Source: Scleroderma bovista
Taxonomy: Eukaryota; Basidiomycota; Agaricomycetes; Boletales; Sclerodermataceae
Length of the DNA: 64,000 bases
Direction: 5' to 3'
NCBI GenBank assembly: GCA_037178675.1
Contig: JAYMGJ010000481.1
Span: 1 to 64,000 of the forward strand
Shown here: positions 22,907 through 34,305 of the stretch, in pieces
Numbering within the stretch: the stretch's first letter is position 1
How the letters are laid out: each line of letters opens with the position of its first letter
Made by a program: the position numbers and the translations under genes
The notes under the pieces: model-generated
What the model was told of the DNA's origin: nothing
The model's database searches: none
What the model saw: only the letters and a program-made list of their open reading frames with translations

Positions 22907-23130
22907 TCAAAAACTTACTGGCAATTTTTTGAAGCCAGTCTCTCCCCAGCCCATCTGCTCCTCCAGATTGTAGCCACCATGCCCTGGCTGACCCACCTTG
23001 CCAGTGGGTTTAGGGATTTTATTGCTACTTTCTTCATCTCCATCCAAAGATGACAAACTTGACTCTGATGGCAAGGGTGAGTTGGACCTTTCTCCTCCAT
23101 CTTTGTTGATAACAACTGATTTTCCCGAGG
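22907..23130 (-). pseudogene. Ser-rich ORF fragment, unknown
   Basis: The minus-strand frame reads SESSLSSLDGDEESSNKIPK, then TGKVGQPGHGGYNLEEQMGW. The GQPG..GYNLEE..GW phrase seems like a real conserved motif, but I cannot name the family. The apparent N-terminal Lys run is only the poly-A tail of the adjacent retroposon read in frame, so the true start is missing. Confidence 0.4.
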
Positions 23131-23132
23131 GC

Positions 23133-23490
23133 TTTTTTTTTTTTTTTTTTGAATCCATTTAAGTGCATTGAGGGTCAACAGACCCTATGTTGCACTAAGC
23201 TAATGTACATACAAGCTATGTGCAAGGTAACATGACTACTCAAATGTTCAACACTGACATGAGCCTGTGCCGGAAAAGCCAGTAAGCACAGGACAGGGCA
23301 GACCACCAAGGTGGCCCACCCCAGGAAATGTACCTAGAGTGTGCCGGATCACGGGGAGGGGGAGAAGGGGTGAGGAGGGTGGGGGGGATAGATCCCGACC
23401 TACATCGGGCAGTATATACTAGGGGCTGGGGGCATTAACACCCCGGCTGGCATGGCAAGAGCAGTGATGACCAACTCCTGGGGGGCCTGG
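23133..23490 (-). mobile_element. poly-A-tailed retroposon copy S1
   Basis: Read on the minus strand it ends in 18 A (T run at 23133-23150). Just before the tail is a perfect stem-loop: AGTGCA (23162-23167) and AGGGTC (23171-23176) pair with GACCCT (23181-23186) and TGCACT (23191-23196). Further upstream it shares GGGATCTAT and GGGCCAC words in order with the copy at 35573-35733. This is the 3' end of a LINE or a SINE that borrows a LINE tail. Its 5' limit is unclear because LTR A2 begins at 23491. Confidence 0.6.
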
Positions 23491-25873
23491 TGTCACGCAC
23501 CAAACATGTTTGGTACTGTGGACATGGAGAAAGTTAGCCGATGAAACTAATGCGAAGAACGCACACCCAAGATCTGTTGAAAGATTGTCCCGACTTGAGG
23601 GATACAGACAGCCCTCGCTATCCATATCATGCAAAGTCAAGACTATCCTTATGCGAAGAATGAATACAATCCTCATCGTAGCCATCTATCGCACAAGAAT
23701 GACTATCCTGATGCAAGAGATGAATGCCAATGCTGACAGTCATCTATCGCACGAGAACCGCCAAGAAGCAGAGGAATCCAAGGAATAATGACTATTTCAG
23801 TATGAGAAAGGAATGCAAGCAAATGCAGTCCAACTCCCATACCAGAACAACCAAAGTAGCAGAAGAAACAATTGAGAAACGAAGGAAAAAGAGAAGAATC
23901 ATTTTTAGCACCCAAATGTCAAATTTAGGCACCCAGTGCTGGCATTCCGATATTTTGAATAGCTCTGCCGTTTTTGAAGCTATCAGGCACGTGACTATAC
24001 CATCATGGAGCCTAGACCGTACTCTATCTGCCTGTCAAGTTCCGACGTAAATCTGTTTATTTCCCACGGAGATATTCCACCCGCAATCCAGACACCCGCT
24101 TCATCAGTCACTATGGAGTCCGCATTTTCTCTGGAACGTTTCTCCGCTATTGCAGCAGACCTCAACTACATTCTGCTCTTGGAACAGCCTCTCCCTGAGC
24201 TCCTGTGTACTGCCTGGTACATATCTTCCCAGCCTGCTCCCTCAGTCCCTCTTGTTCTCGGTCAGCACATTCTCCTTGTCAGTCCTGCGTCGCACACATA
24301 CTTTGGTCGTCTCAAGTCTATCGTTAGACTTGAAAATTCATACCTGGTTGTCTCTGTGTCTCCTGAGTCCTCTGCATATGGTCCTTTTATCCCAGAGTCC
24401 TGTCACATCCATCTCCCTCCATCATTCATCTTGCTTCCCTGGACACATCGAATCCACTACTTGTGTTTTACTTCGCTGCTATCCCGCAACAAACACGAAT
24501 GAAACAGTGCTCTAGAACCCTTCTTAGGAGCCCTTATAGAGTACAGAACCTTCCCCTTACTGCTCAAGGGAAGACTGCACTTCAGGAGCACCAATTTTTG
24601 CATTTTTGTCCTACAGAAGCTCAACCCAAGGGATTTGTGACACTCTGTGACCAGCTGTGACTCTACTTGTCATTCCAGGCCCCCTGACACTGCTATTTTG
24701 GTTGGATCAATTCTCTTATTATCCCCCAGCCACTCCCATCAGTGGCACTGCTTCAGAAGCTCATCTCCAGATCTAAAGTTCAATAAATCATAGGTTGTGC
24801 TTCCCTTCTGTCTGAGTCACACAGAGTCACTCTGGCTCACTCTGACTCACTCTGGCTCACTCTGACTCACTCTGGCTCACTCTGACTCACTCTGCTGCGC
24901 ATTATTCATCCCCTCTTGGCATTACTAATCCCCATTACTCCCCTTACCAATCACTTACCAATCATCCTTCAAATCATGCTTATCATGCTGCTTATTAATT
25001 CATGACTCATGCCCCTATGATTCATATGCATTATGACATCGCATATGCTCATTTAGCTTCGATCTACTCATCCCCTGCTTTCCCCCCCTCTCTTTTGGGC
25101 CCCATGCAATGATTTTTCCATGTTCTTGGTTATGCACCCCTTTTTACCTATGTTTCTGCTCATTCCCTTGGCTCAGCAGCTTGTTTAGGCTTTCCCCATC
25201 GATGACTCAGCCTGATTACACTGCTTACTGATTGCTTACCAATTTCTTACCAATCTCTTACCAAGCACTTAGTCATTTGTGCTTACAGGGCCACAGCCCC
25301 TCCTGTATATAAACCAGCAGCCAAAGGCTGCAAGGAAGTGTCTGCTTCCCCCTCAATAAAGCGACCACAGTCACTCTCACTCACTCTCTATAAGCTCCCT
25401 CTCTGTCTTTGGACTTGTAGGTCACTCAGTGCTGGCCTAAAGCTCCTATATTGTTGTTTGTCAGATATATCTTGTATCTGATCAGTTCTCTAGGCTGAAG
25501 CGCAGTCTAGCATCTCTATCCACTCTATCCCATCACTCTCCATCGCATTCTTGAAGCAGGAACTGTCCCCTTGCTTCCCTGTTGCTCCATCACTGCTGTT
25601 GCACTCCTATTGTCATTCCATCACTGCTGCTCAATCCCAGGACTCTTCCTAACCACTGTGGTAGGCTGAAGAGGAGTCAATACCATCCCCAGTCGCATCT
25701 ATTCCCCATCAGAAGCCCTTCCCTTCCCTCCTGCACCTTGCCTGAAGGCGTGCAGCACCTTCCCCTGTGGAGATTAAATACCAAAACCGCAAAGGAGGAC
25801 CACCACTCGCATATTGCTGTCATTTGGTGTTGGTTGTTGGTTGTTCTGACCTCTTCCCTCACTTAGGCGCACA
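23491..25873 (+). mobile_element. LTR family A, copy A2
   Basis: Starts TGTCACGCACCAAACATG and ends CTTAGGCGCACA, 2,383 bp, same orientation as A1. TATATAAA is at 25306-25313 and AATAAA at 25355-25360. Compared with A1 it has two extra 20-bp CACTCTGGCTCACTCTGACT units (about 24832-24898) and about 160 bp more near 25640-25800. A1 and A2 could be the two LTRs of one rearranged element (interval 16808-23490), but the flanks do not form a target duplication. Confidence 0.75.
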
Positions 25874-26712
25874 CCGGATGGTGATCTCCAGATCACCATT
25901 GCAGTCGAAACCCATGAACCGGAGCATGTCCAAGGTGAAGATCACCTCCAACACTTGCTGTATGTCATCAGGGATATCAAATGGATAGAAGGGTGTCATG
26001 GAGGAATTGATGGAGCGGAAGGGAGGTGGGCAGTGCCAATGATCTAAGACAGCCTGTAGCCACTTGTGCTGGGGATGGGCAATGCCCTCCTGGGTGACAG
26101 ACATAGATGATGAGGTGGAGGGGGAGGGGGGATGGGGGGGCACCACAGTGGGGGCGGTGTGTGGAGAGAGTGGGGCTGTGAAAGAAGCCTCATGTAAAGA
26201 TCAAAGGGCCTGGACCTCTCTTCCCAAGGCCACAATCTCCACACAGAGCTCCACAATGGTGCCGGTGGGTTGAGGGGGGATATTTGCAACAGGCTGGGGG
26301 GCGGCGCAAGTGGGGGATGCAGGGGGTGGTTTCCTCACCATGAGGTGGGCATGTTGGGCATGGAGGTGCAACAGCATGTTGTTCTGGTATAGTTTGACAT
26401 AGGCAGGGTTCTCCCTGCCTATCTCTGGGTTGAGTGCCTGAGGAGCGAGTTGTGACTTGAACACATGGAATATGGAGACTATCCAATGGATAGCCTTGGG
26501 GCTGTCCTTTGGACACAAGGTTGGGACAGTGGGTACCTGGAATGATGTGCCAGCATTGGGGTCAGCTTTCGTGATCCAGGACCAACAGAATGGGTGGGCA
26601 CTAAAGTGATGGAAAACCAATTGAGGGACTGCAGGCAGGGGAAATTGAGCTCTGAAGGAGCCCCTGGGGAAAGCATGGTAACATTTTCCTATATCTGAGA
26701 GAAGAATCGTGC
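25874..26712 (-). pseudogene. unknown ORF between LTRs A2 and B2
   Basis: The minus-strand frame is open from 26712 to about 26201. It includes LSDIGKCYHAFPRGSFRAQF, PKAIHWIVSIFHVFKSQLAP and NMLLHLHAQHAHLMV, then a Pro-rich part. A second frame near 26146-25874 reads FDIPDDIQQVLEVIFTLDML and RFMGFDCNGDLEITIR right up to the LTR edge. It looks protein-coding and frameshifted. I recognise no domain. It may be internal (gag-like) sequence of the long-LTR family, or a host exon trapped between LTRs. Confidence 0.4.
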
Positions 26713-28797
26713 TGTCATGCACCAAACAGGTTTGGTACAGTGAACATGGAAGATACCGACTATATTGAATGATCCTTATGCGAAGGATAAGCACAATGGA
26801 CCCTCATCATAGCCATCTATCGCACAAGAAGACTATCCTGATGCAAGAGATGAATGCCGACGCTGACAGTCATCCCTTGCACAAGAACCACCAAGAAGCA
26901 GAAGAAACTGAATGAATAATGTCTATTATGGTATGAGAAAGGAATGCACACTATTGCAGTCCAACTCCCATACCAGAACGAGCAAAGAAGCTGAAGAATT
27001 GAAGGAGAAATGAAGGAAAGAAGAGAAGAAATGATTTTAGCACCCAAATGTCATTTTTAGGTGCCCAGTGCTGGCATTCCGATATTTCAAATAGCTCCAC
27101 CATTTCTGAAGCTATCAGGCACGTGACTATACCGTCAGAGAGCCTAGAGCATGGTCTATCTGCCTGTCAAGTTTTGACATAAATCTGTTCATTTCCCACA
27201 GAGATATTCCCCCCGCAATCCAGACACTCGTCTCATCGCTCACTATGGAGTCCGTATTTTCTCTGGATCATTTCTCCGCTATTGCTGCAGATCTCCACTA
27301 TGTCCTGCTCTTAGGACAGCCTCTCCCTGGATTCCCATGCACTGGCTGGCACATATCTTCCCAGCCTGCTCCCTCAGTCCCCCTTGTTCTCAGTCAGCGC
27401 GTTCTCCTCGTCAGTCCTGCATCAAGGATGTACTTTGGTTGTCTTAGGTCTGTTGTCAAGCTTGAGAAGTCATCTCTGGTCATCTCTGTGTCCCCTGAGC
27501 CCTCATCATATGGTCCCTTCCTCCCAGATACTTGCCATGTCCATCTTCCTTTGTCATTTGTCTCACTTTCCTGGATGCATCAAATTCAATACTCTATCTG
27601 CTTCCCTACTTTCAGACGACGTCCCCCAGCACCATGACAGTTATTCCCCCACTTTAGAGTGCTATTAGGAAGAAGAACCCTCTCTCGTTCTTTCCCAGAA
27701 GAGAGCTCGTCAAGGGAGCCCATGGTTGCACTACAGCAGTGCTAGAACACATGCATTACACCTTAATGTATGCTGACCCCCCAAAGACCTCTGGACCCCT
27801 GGTACCCTTCTTGTGTCTGTTCTGTCTTGGATCAATCCCCCTATTAATCCCAGATCTTCCCCATTGTTGTCCCATCAAGTTCCTGATGGTACACAGCCTC
27901 CCATCAAACTTCTTGGGCTGTGCATCAATGACTCTCTTCTGCTGTGCAGTGACTCATCCCTTGCTTACTGATGCTCTCTTGTCATCAGTATTACTCTATC
28001 CCTTTCGCATTTTTGGTATATTACTCAGCTGATGACTCACTCCCTTGCCAATCAATCTTGTCATGCAGCTTACTCATTCCTTTACTCAGCAGCTTATTCA
28101 TGCTCCCTATGCTTATGCCTTGCTTACTGATTGCTTACAAACCCCTTACAAAGCTCTTACCAATCCCTTACCAATCCTTGACAAATTCTGCTTACTCCCT
28201 TCTCTTTTTGTACTTTAATGCTGTGCCCCCCCATGTATTTAAACCCCTGGGCTCAGCCCAGTGATCATAGAGCTGAATTGCACGAAATTATCCCTTTCTC
28301 AGTCCCTCTCAATCAGTATCCCCTCAGTTCTTTGAGTCTTGTAGGCTTCAGTGAAGGTCTAAAGGCTCTGATATTCAAGTTTTATTCAATCTATCCAAGT
28401 CCAAGTCTTTTCCTAGGCTCAAGCGGAGTCTAGTTTGTCAATCCTTCATATCCCATTGCTTCTGGACATCAGGAGCCCCCTTGTCCCCTTGCTGCACCAA
28501 TCTCTAGGTGTAGTATCGCCACTTCAGTCTCAGTCAATCCAATCCCCACTTTGACACTTCCTAGGCTATAGGAAGAGTCCAGACCCCTATCCCCTTCATC
28601 TTCTATTGCTCCTGTACCCCAGGAGTATCCTGCATCATCATCTGCATCACCCTGTTGGTGTAGATCCCCTTCCCTCCTCCTCAGCAAATCCTCTCTGGAC
28701 ACCACGGAGGTAAACCACCACTCGCACAATTTCATAGTCCTTTGTTGGTGTTGTGTTTGGGTTGTTGTTCCAACCCAAATCCACACTTTGACTCACA
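26713..28797 (+). mobile_element. LTR family B, copy B2
   Basis: Starts TGTCATGCACCAAACAGG and ends TTTGACTCACA, 2,085 bp. It has TATTTAAA at 28236-28243 and, upstream of it, CTTACAAA/CTTACCAAT repeats (28130-28190), the same layout as family A. Flanks CGTGC and GCGCA are not a clean target duplication. Confidence 0.75.
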
Positions 28798-29170
28798 GCG
28801 CATGGTGAGGTGGGTGAACACTGATGCTTGGTGGGGGGGACAACTTGTCCCAAAGGGGAAGGTGGTGGTTCGGGTACAAGAGGCATTCTCTTCCCGAGGG
28901 CTTTGTGATAGGGGATGCAGCTCTGGGGGTTGTTGCTCTTGAGTTAGTGGTTCTAGTTGTGGTCATGTGCTGCATTTTGACTATTGCCCCTGAGACAGCA
29001 GGTGCAGCAATCAGAAGGTGTGACATAGCCATCTCTTCCTTGGCAGATACAGCTACAGGATTTTTAGGTTGGCAACACATCTCCATTTGCAAAAATAACA
29101 TGGGCAATGGTTGTGGTGGCTCAGGCATATTGTAGAATGTGGGGACTGGATGAGACTTGCAGGAAGGCAT
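28798..29170 (-). pseudogene. unknown ORF abutting LTR B2
   Basis: The minus-strand frame starts MPSCKSHPVPTFYNMPEPPQ at 29170, then QMEMCCQPKNPVAVSAKEEM and SHLLIAAPAVSGAIVKMQHM, and runs Pro/Ser-rich into the LTR edge. There is no recognised domain. Like the ORF at 25874-26712 it is Pro-rich, antisense to the LTR and cut at the LTR boundary. Confidence 0.35.
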
Positions 29171-29284
29171 GGTGAATGAACATACCATGATCCCGAGAAG
29201 TACTATTTAATGTTTTTAATGTCATCACCATACTTTTGTGTTATTGGTGCTTCAGTGCTATTGTGAGTCAGTATGGCAACCTAT

Positions 29285-30555
29285 TGTCAAAACCGGTTCT
29301 CCTCAACGATCTTACTAGGAGGTCCAGAGGTGCAGGGAACTAATGAGGAGGTAAGTCCAGACACTAGTAGGTGCTAGTTAGTGCGGAGAGTCAAGTCCGG
29401 GTCAAATGAACGAAGTCCGGGCACTAGAGGAGCACAGGGAGTAAGTCCAGGTTTTTGCGGAGTAAGTCCGGACTGCGGGAAAGTGGTCCGGAGTTGAGCG
29501 CAGCTTGTCCGGAGTGAAGGACATCCCAGAGGTGGGATAGTCCTGAGAGGTCTAGCGTCAAGTCTGGGACAGAAGTGGCTATTGCCCTTGTGCAAGTAGG
29601 AGACTTGCTAGGATCAGACATAGGACCAAGGGGACGAGATAGGACGGAGGCCGGAGTTGGCCGAAGTTCAGGAGTTCAGATGAACAGATGGATTTAGGAG
29701 AGCATGGTGGGTAGTACAGAGTGGGGAGTATCTTAGTCGAGATTTGATCTAAGGACTACTAGGCCGGAGTACGGTAGTTTATATAGTAATGAAACTAAGG
29801 TGAGTATATACGGTGACAAGTAAACACCTTAATGTCGAGACAAGGGATGGAGCAGAAGCAGACAGGAAAATAAACCAGGTACAAGAAAATAAAGCAGGGA
29901 CAGGAAAATAAACCAGAGCGGAAGCAGACATGGGGAACTAGAGTTACAGGGACGACAGAGGAAAAGCAGGGACAAGGGAACTAGGTCGGAAGAGGACAGG
30001 TAAGGGTCAGAGGTGGACTTAACTAATGTTAAGTCCGGAGCGATGTCCAGGACCAGGGGAAGTGGGACCAGAGGAAGTGGGACCAGAGGAAGTGGGACCG
30101 GAGGAAGTGCAAGAGCGGAGGGAGTGCACAGGTGGAGGAAGGGCGGAGTAGCCGGAGGAAGGTCCGGAGTTGGACATGGAAATGTCCTAAGCCTTTGGTG
30201 GACCTGACAGAGGAAGTGGAGCAGGAGCAGGAGCAGAACTGAGCCAGAGTTGGATGTACCAGCCAGAGTTGGGCTATGTCGCAGACAAGGCTAAGGGAGT
30301 GGCTGGACTGAAACCGGAGTAGCGACTAGTGGTAGGTACAGGTCGGACATGGAGGAGTTAGACTGCGGATCTGTCTGTAGGAAGACAGGGGTTAGTCCTG
30401 AGGTGGAGATGGACATAGTGACTGGAGTTGAGCTGGAGTGCAGCTATAGGGCTGGAGATGGCCGGACTAGATCCGGAGTTGCATCTATGCCTAAGGAGAG
30501 GTCAGGCGGGCCATGGTTAGACCAGAGTTGCGACTGGAAAAGTATGGATATGACA
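29285..30555 (-). mobile_element. LTR-like element D1 (minus)
   Basis: On the plus strand it starts TGTCAAAACCGGTTCTCC and ends GGATATGACA, so read on the minus strand it is TGTCATATCC...GGTTTTGACA, with TG/CA ends and 1,271 bp. A TATATAGTAATG-type box lies near 29781. Its 3' terminus resembles that of the fragment at 41097-41546 (GGTTCTGACA). It is purine-rich on the plus strand, full of GGTCCGGAGT-like words, with a short GGGACCAGAGGAAGT tandem at 30054-30110. No target duplication is visible. Confidence 0.55.
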
Positions 30556-30794
30556 CTTCGCGATTTTTGCTCCACCCTAAGTAACCTAACCTAATCTCTG
30601 AAGATGATGGGAATGGTCCTGATCCTTGCAGAATATTTCCTAATAAGATGTGTTTCCGGTACCCAAGCATGCTTGCATCACCTGTAGAATATTATTCCGA
30701 CCGCCGTTTTGTCTGAAACTTGGACTGGGACCTCCCAATTGGTCTATCTACCTCCTCCCATCATTACATTTCCCAAAAGATTGTTTACAGTTTG

Positions 30795-32180
30795 TAATTA
30801 TAATTCCACCACAGGCTGTATAATTATAATTCCACCACAGGCTGTATAGTAGGTTGTAGCAGGTTGTAGCAAGGTTGTAGCAAGTTTTCAGTAGGGCGCT
30901 GACAGCACAACCAGTCGACGGATTGCGCCACCTTGGTTGTAGCAAGGTTGTAGCAAGTTTCCAGTAGGTTGTAGCAAGTTTACAGTAGGTTGTAGCGGGT
31001 TGTAGCAAGGTTGTAGCGGGTTGTAGTGAGGTTGTAGCAAGTCTATAGTAGGTTGTAGCAGGTTGTAGCAAGATTGTAGCAAGTTTACAGTAGGTTGTAG
31101 CAGGTTGTAGCAAGTCTATGGTAGGTTGTAGCAAGGTTGTAGCAGGTTGTAGCAAGGTTGTAGCAAGTTTTCAGTAAAGCGCTGACAGCGCAACCGGTCA
31201 ACGGATTGTGCCACCTTGGTTGTAATGAGGTTGTAGCAAGTCTATGGTAGGTTGTAGCAGGTTGTAGCAAGTCTATGGTAGGTTGTAGCAAGGTTGTAGC
31301 AGGTTGTAGCAAGGTTGTAGCAAGTTTTCAGTAAAGCGCTGACAGCGCAACCGGTCAACGGATTGTGCCACCTTGGTTGTAATGAGGTTGTAGCAAGTCT
31401 ATGGTAGGTTGTAGCAGGTTGTAGCAAGTTTATAGTAGGGTGCTGACAGTGCAACCAGTCGACGGATTGTGCCACCTTGGTTGTAGCAAGGTTGTAGCAA
31501 GTCTATGGTAGGTTGTAGCAGGTTGTAGCAAGTTTACAGTAGGGTGCTGACAGCGCAACCAGTCGACGGATTGTGCCACCTTGGTTGTAGCAAGGTTGTA
31601 GCAAGTTTACAGTAGGTTGTAGCAGGTTGTAGCAAGGTTGTAGCAAGGTTGTAGCAGGTTGTAGCAGGTTGTAGTGAGGTTGTAGCAAGTCTATGGTAGG
31701 TTGTAGCAGGTTGTAGCAAGGTTGTAGCAAGTTTTCAGTAGGGCGCCAACAGCACAACCAGTCGACGGATTGCGCCACCTTGGTTGTAGTGAGGTTGTAG
31801 CAAGTTTACAGTAGGTTGTAGCAAGTCCATAGTAGGTTGTAGCAAGGTTGTAGCAAGTTTTCAGTAGGGCGCCAACAGCGCAACCAGTCGATGGATTGCG
31901 CCACCTTGGTTGTAGCAAGGTTGTAGCAAGTCTATGGTAGGTTGTAGCAGGTTGTAGCAAGTTTACAGTAGGGTGCTGACAGCGCAACCAGTCGACGGAT
32001 TGCGCCACCTTGGTTGTAGCAAGGTTGTAGCAAGTTTACAGTAGGTTGTAGCAGGTTGTAGCAAGGTTGTAGCAAGGTTGTAGCAGGTTGTAGCAGGTTG
32101 TAGCAAGGTTGTAGCGAGTCTATGGTAGGTTGTAGCGAGTTTTCGGTAGGTTGTAGCGAGGTTGTAGCGAGGTTGTAGCG
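30795..32180. repeat. composite minisatellite with higher-order units
   Basis: Built from 10-12 bp GGTTGTAGCA(A/G) words interspersed with GTCTATGGTA and GTTTACAGTA words. Eight copies of a longer module contain GCGCAACCAGTCGACGGATT followed by GCGCCACCTTGG. The modules lie near 30896, 31178, 31336, 31438, 31541, 31740, 31865 and 31969. The left edge (30795-30850) is a direct duplication of a 27-bp AATTATAATTCCACCACAGG phrase. Open frames through it are repetitive and not genes. Confidence 0.93.
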
Positions 32181-32181
32181 G

Positions 32182-32361
32182 ACCGGAAAGCCGATTGCTC
32201 GGGTAAGAATATTAGGGATCTCCAATGGCAGGTTCGCAGATTTCATTGCATTGCCTCCTGATGACAGGAAGGCTTTCATACGTGCAGTCTTACACAATGG
32301 TCAAGTACCAGACAAATATACTTGGGGTGTTCTGACCGCAGTCGAAATGTTGGGGTGTTAA
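32182..32361 (+). pseudogene. C-terminal exon of an unknown gene
   Basis: A 59-codon frame running straight out of the minisatellite to TAA: TGKPIARVRILGISNGRFAD, then FIALPPDDRKAFIRAVLHNG and QVPDKYTWGVLTAVEMLGC. The composition is that of a compact, non-repetitive protein, and the open frame ends in a sensible hydrophobic tail. The rest of the gene is not in the window. Either the minisatellite lies in an intron or it replaced the upstream exons. Confidence 0.4.
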
Positions 32362-32577
32362 CTCATTTGTACTATTAGCTATGGTAACACAAGAATCATA
32401 TTCGTGTCAATAGCAACATCATTTTGTCCTAGAACGCGCTCGGACTCATCACCTGTCCACCTTTCAAACTTCATATCAACCACTGGCACTGGGTCACGCA
32501 TTGGTGTCAGTGGAGACACTAGATGGATCATCGGCGGCGGGTGGTGCCTTGTGGTGGTCTACGACTCTCACGCGCGG

Positions 32578-33127
32578 TGTCACGCACCAAACAGGTTTGG
32601 TACAGTGAACATGGAAGATAATGCCTATATCGAATGATCCTTATGCGAAGGATGAGCACGACGGACCCTCATCGTAGCCATCTATCGCACAAGACGACTA
32701 TCCTGATGCGAGAGATGAATGCCAATGCAGACAGTCATCTATCGCACGGGAACTGCCAAGAAGCAGAAGAAACTGAAGGAATAACGTCAATTGTGGTATG
32801 AGAAAGGAATGCACATGTCTGCAGTCCAACTCCCATACCAGAACGATCAAAGAAGCCGAAGAATTGATGGAGAAACGAAGGAGAAAGAGAAGAAATGATT
32901 TTTAGCGCCCAAATGTCATTTTTAGGTGCCCAGTGCCGGCATTCCGATATTTTGAATAGCTCCGTCGTTTCTGAAGCTATCAGGCACGTGACTATACCGT
33001 CAGAAAGCCTAGAGCGTGGTCTATCTGCCTGTCAAGTTCCGACGCAAATCCGTTCATTTCCCACGGAGATATTCCCCCTGCAATCCAGACGTTCGCTTCA
33101 TCGCTCACTATGGAGTCCGTATTTTCT
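32578..33127 (+). mobile_element. LTR family B, 5' fragment B3
   Basis: Starts TGTCACGCACCAAACAGG and follows B1 closely (GAACATGGAAGATAATGCC), but stops after 550 bp at GTCCGTATTTTCT, where unrelated sequence begins. This is a truncated copy. Confidence 0.8.
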
Positions 33128-33249
33128 GGGCATGTTGGGACTACTATAGTGGTGGAAGAGCATGCGTCCCAGGCTGCCTAGCAGCTTCGGATGAGGAGAA
33201 TTGATGGTGGGTTCTGGGATATTTGTCTAAAAGAGAGTTAGAAAGGGTT

Positions 33250-33450
33250 TTAGAACTTAGAGGGCGATGGACCTACAAGCTCATCATTGAGTTGATCTCG
33301 CATCCATGCGGCCCAGACTTCCTTGTCTCCAACGATGCGAGGAATTACGTTGAGAGCTGCCCAAATGCGGGAAGTGGCAGAAAGAACTTCAGGGTGAATG
33401 GTTCCATGCGGATTCATCTTGCAGGGGGTTGGAGTCGACGTAAAAGCCAC
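33250..33450 (-). other. weak ORF, unknown
   Basis: The minus-strand frame contains MNPHGTIHPEVLSATSRIWA and ALNVIPRIVGDKEVWAAWMR. It reads like a protein fragment, but nothing confirms it. Confidence 0.25.
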
Positions 33451-34241
33451 CAGGACACGGGGAGCTTAGTCATCACTAGGTCGTACGATGGCATCGAATC
33501 ACCACGGTTCACATCGATGTAAGTTTATGAGACCTAAAGAACATTGCGAACAGATACATAGTGATCGACGCGTGCCCATACGCATTCCGAGCTTTGTCAG
33601 GTATTAGCGGTAGTTGGCGGTATTTTATTTCCTGACTTATTTTTTTGGACAAGTGATACTCAGGGAAGTGCTGGATAAGCCTGCCTGCTATAGGGCTCAA
33701 ATATACCGCAGTCGAAAATAGGGGAGGCAGCGGCTCGAAACCATTCACCAGGTTTACATGGACGACCCAAACCTGTACACTAGAATAGCGCCGTCGCAGA
33801 CGGCAAACACCTTGTCTAACACATATGACCCACACCACAGTCACATTGTCATTCTACCGTATCTACCGATTAGCCATTACGCACGAGCATGATATAGTAG
33901 TCATAGCAAGGATCGATGCATCTCTGTTAGCTCACCAATCCTGATTGAACCGGAGATAGAATGAATACGAAAGGTTAGTATTTGACAACAAATGCAGCGT
34001 ACTCGACACTATAACAGACACTGAAATACACAAGATCGCGGACGTTCAAAAAATGTTGACACATTTCGGGTGGGAGTGACCTTGTTAGACAAGGTGACAG
34101 TCAAGACCCTTTGCATAGTAGGAACCAATCAGTTACACGGTGTCACAGTCAACGTTCTTCGAGATGACGCAATTGTCCAATCCGTTTGTTTCCATGCGAT
34201 CCAGATTTGCATAGATTTGCATCCAGTCCGAAAGGGTGACA
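33451..34241. other. no gene recognised
   Basis: Mixed-composition sequence with no repeat, RNA or domain that I can support. Confidence 0.4.
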
Positions 34242-34265
34242 TTTTTTTCTTTTAAGTTGAATTAT

Positions 34266-34305
34266 AGTGCTACGAGGTGTGACATGTGACACCCCATATT
34301 GCACT
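34266..34305 (-). other. 3'-end stem-loop S2 of the LINE
   Basis: AGTGC (34266-34270) and GGTGT (34276-34280) pair with ACACC (34289-34293) and GCACT (34301-34305). It lies just before the A-rich tail. Same architecture as the stem-loops at 23162-23196 and 35608-35641, with different paired bases in the upper stem. Confidence 0.6.

Noticed and set aside
14618..25878. Target duplication joining LTRs A1 and A2 as one element
   Set aside because: CACGG before A1 and CCGGA after A2 do not match, and the interval lacks gag, protease and integrase.
30795..32180. Leu/Gln/Pro/Thr-rich open frames
   Set aside because: They are produced by the GGTTGTAGCA minisatellite; no non-repetitive protein sequence.
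19960..32180. CRISPR array
   Set aside because: Repeats are contiguous or irregular without unique spacers, and the genome is clearly fungal.
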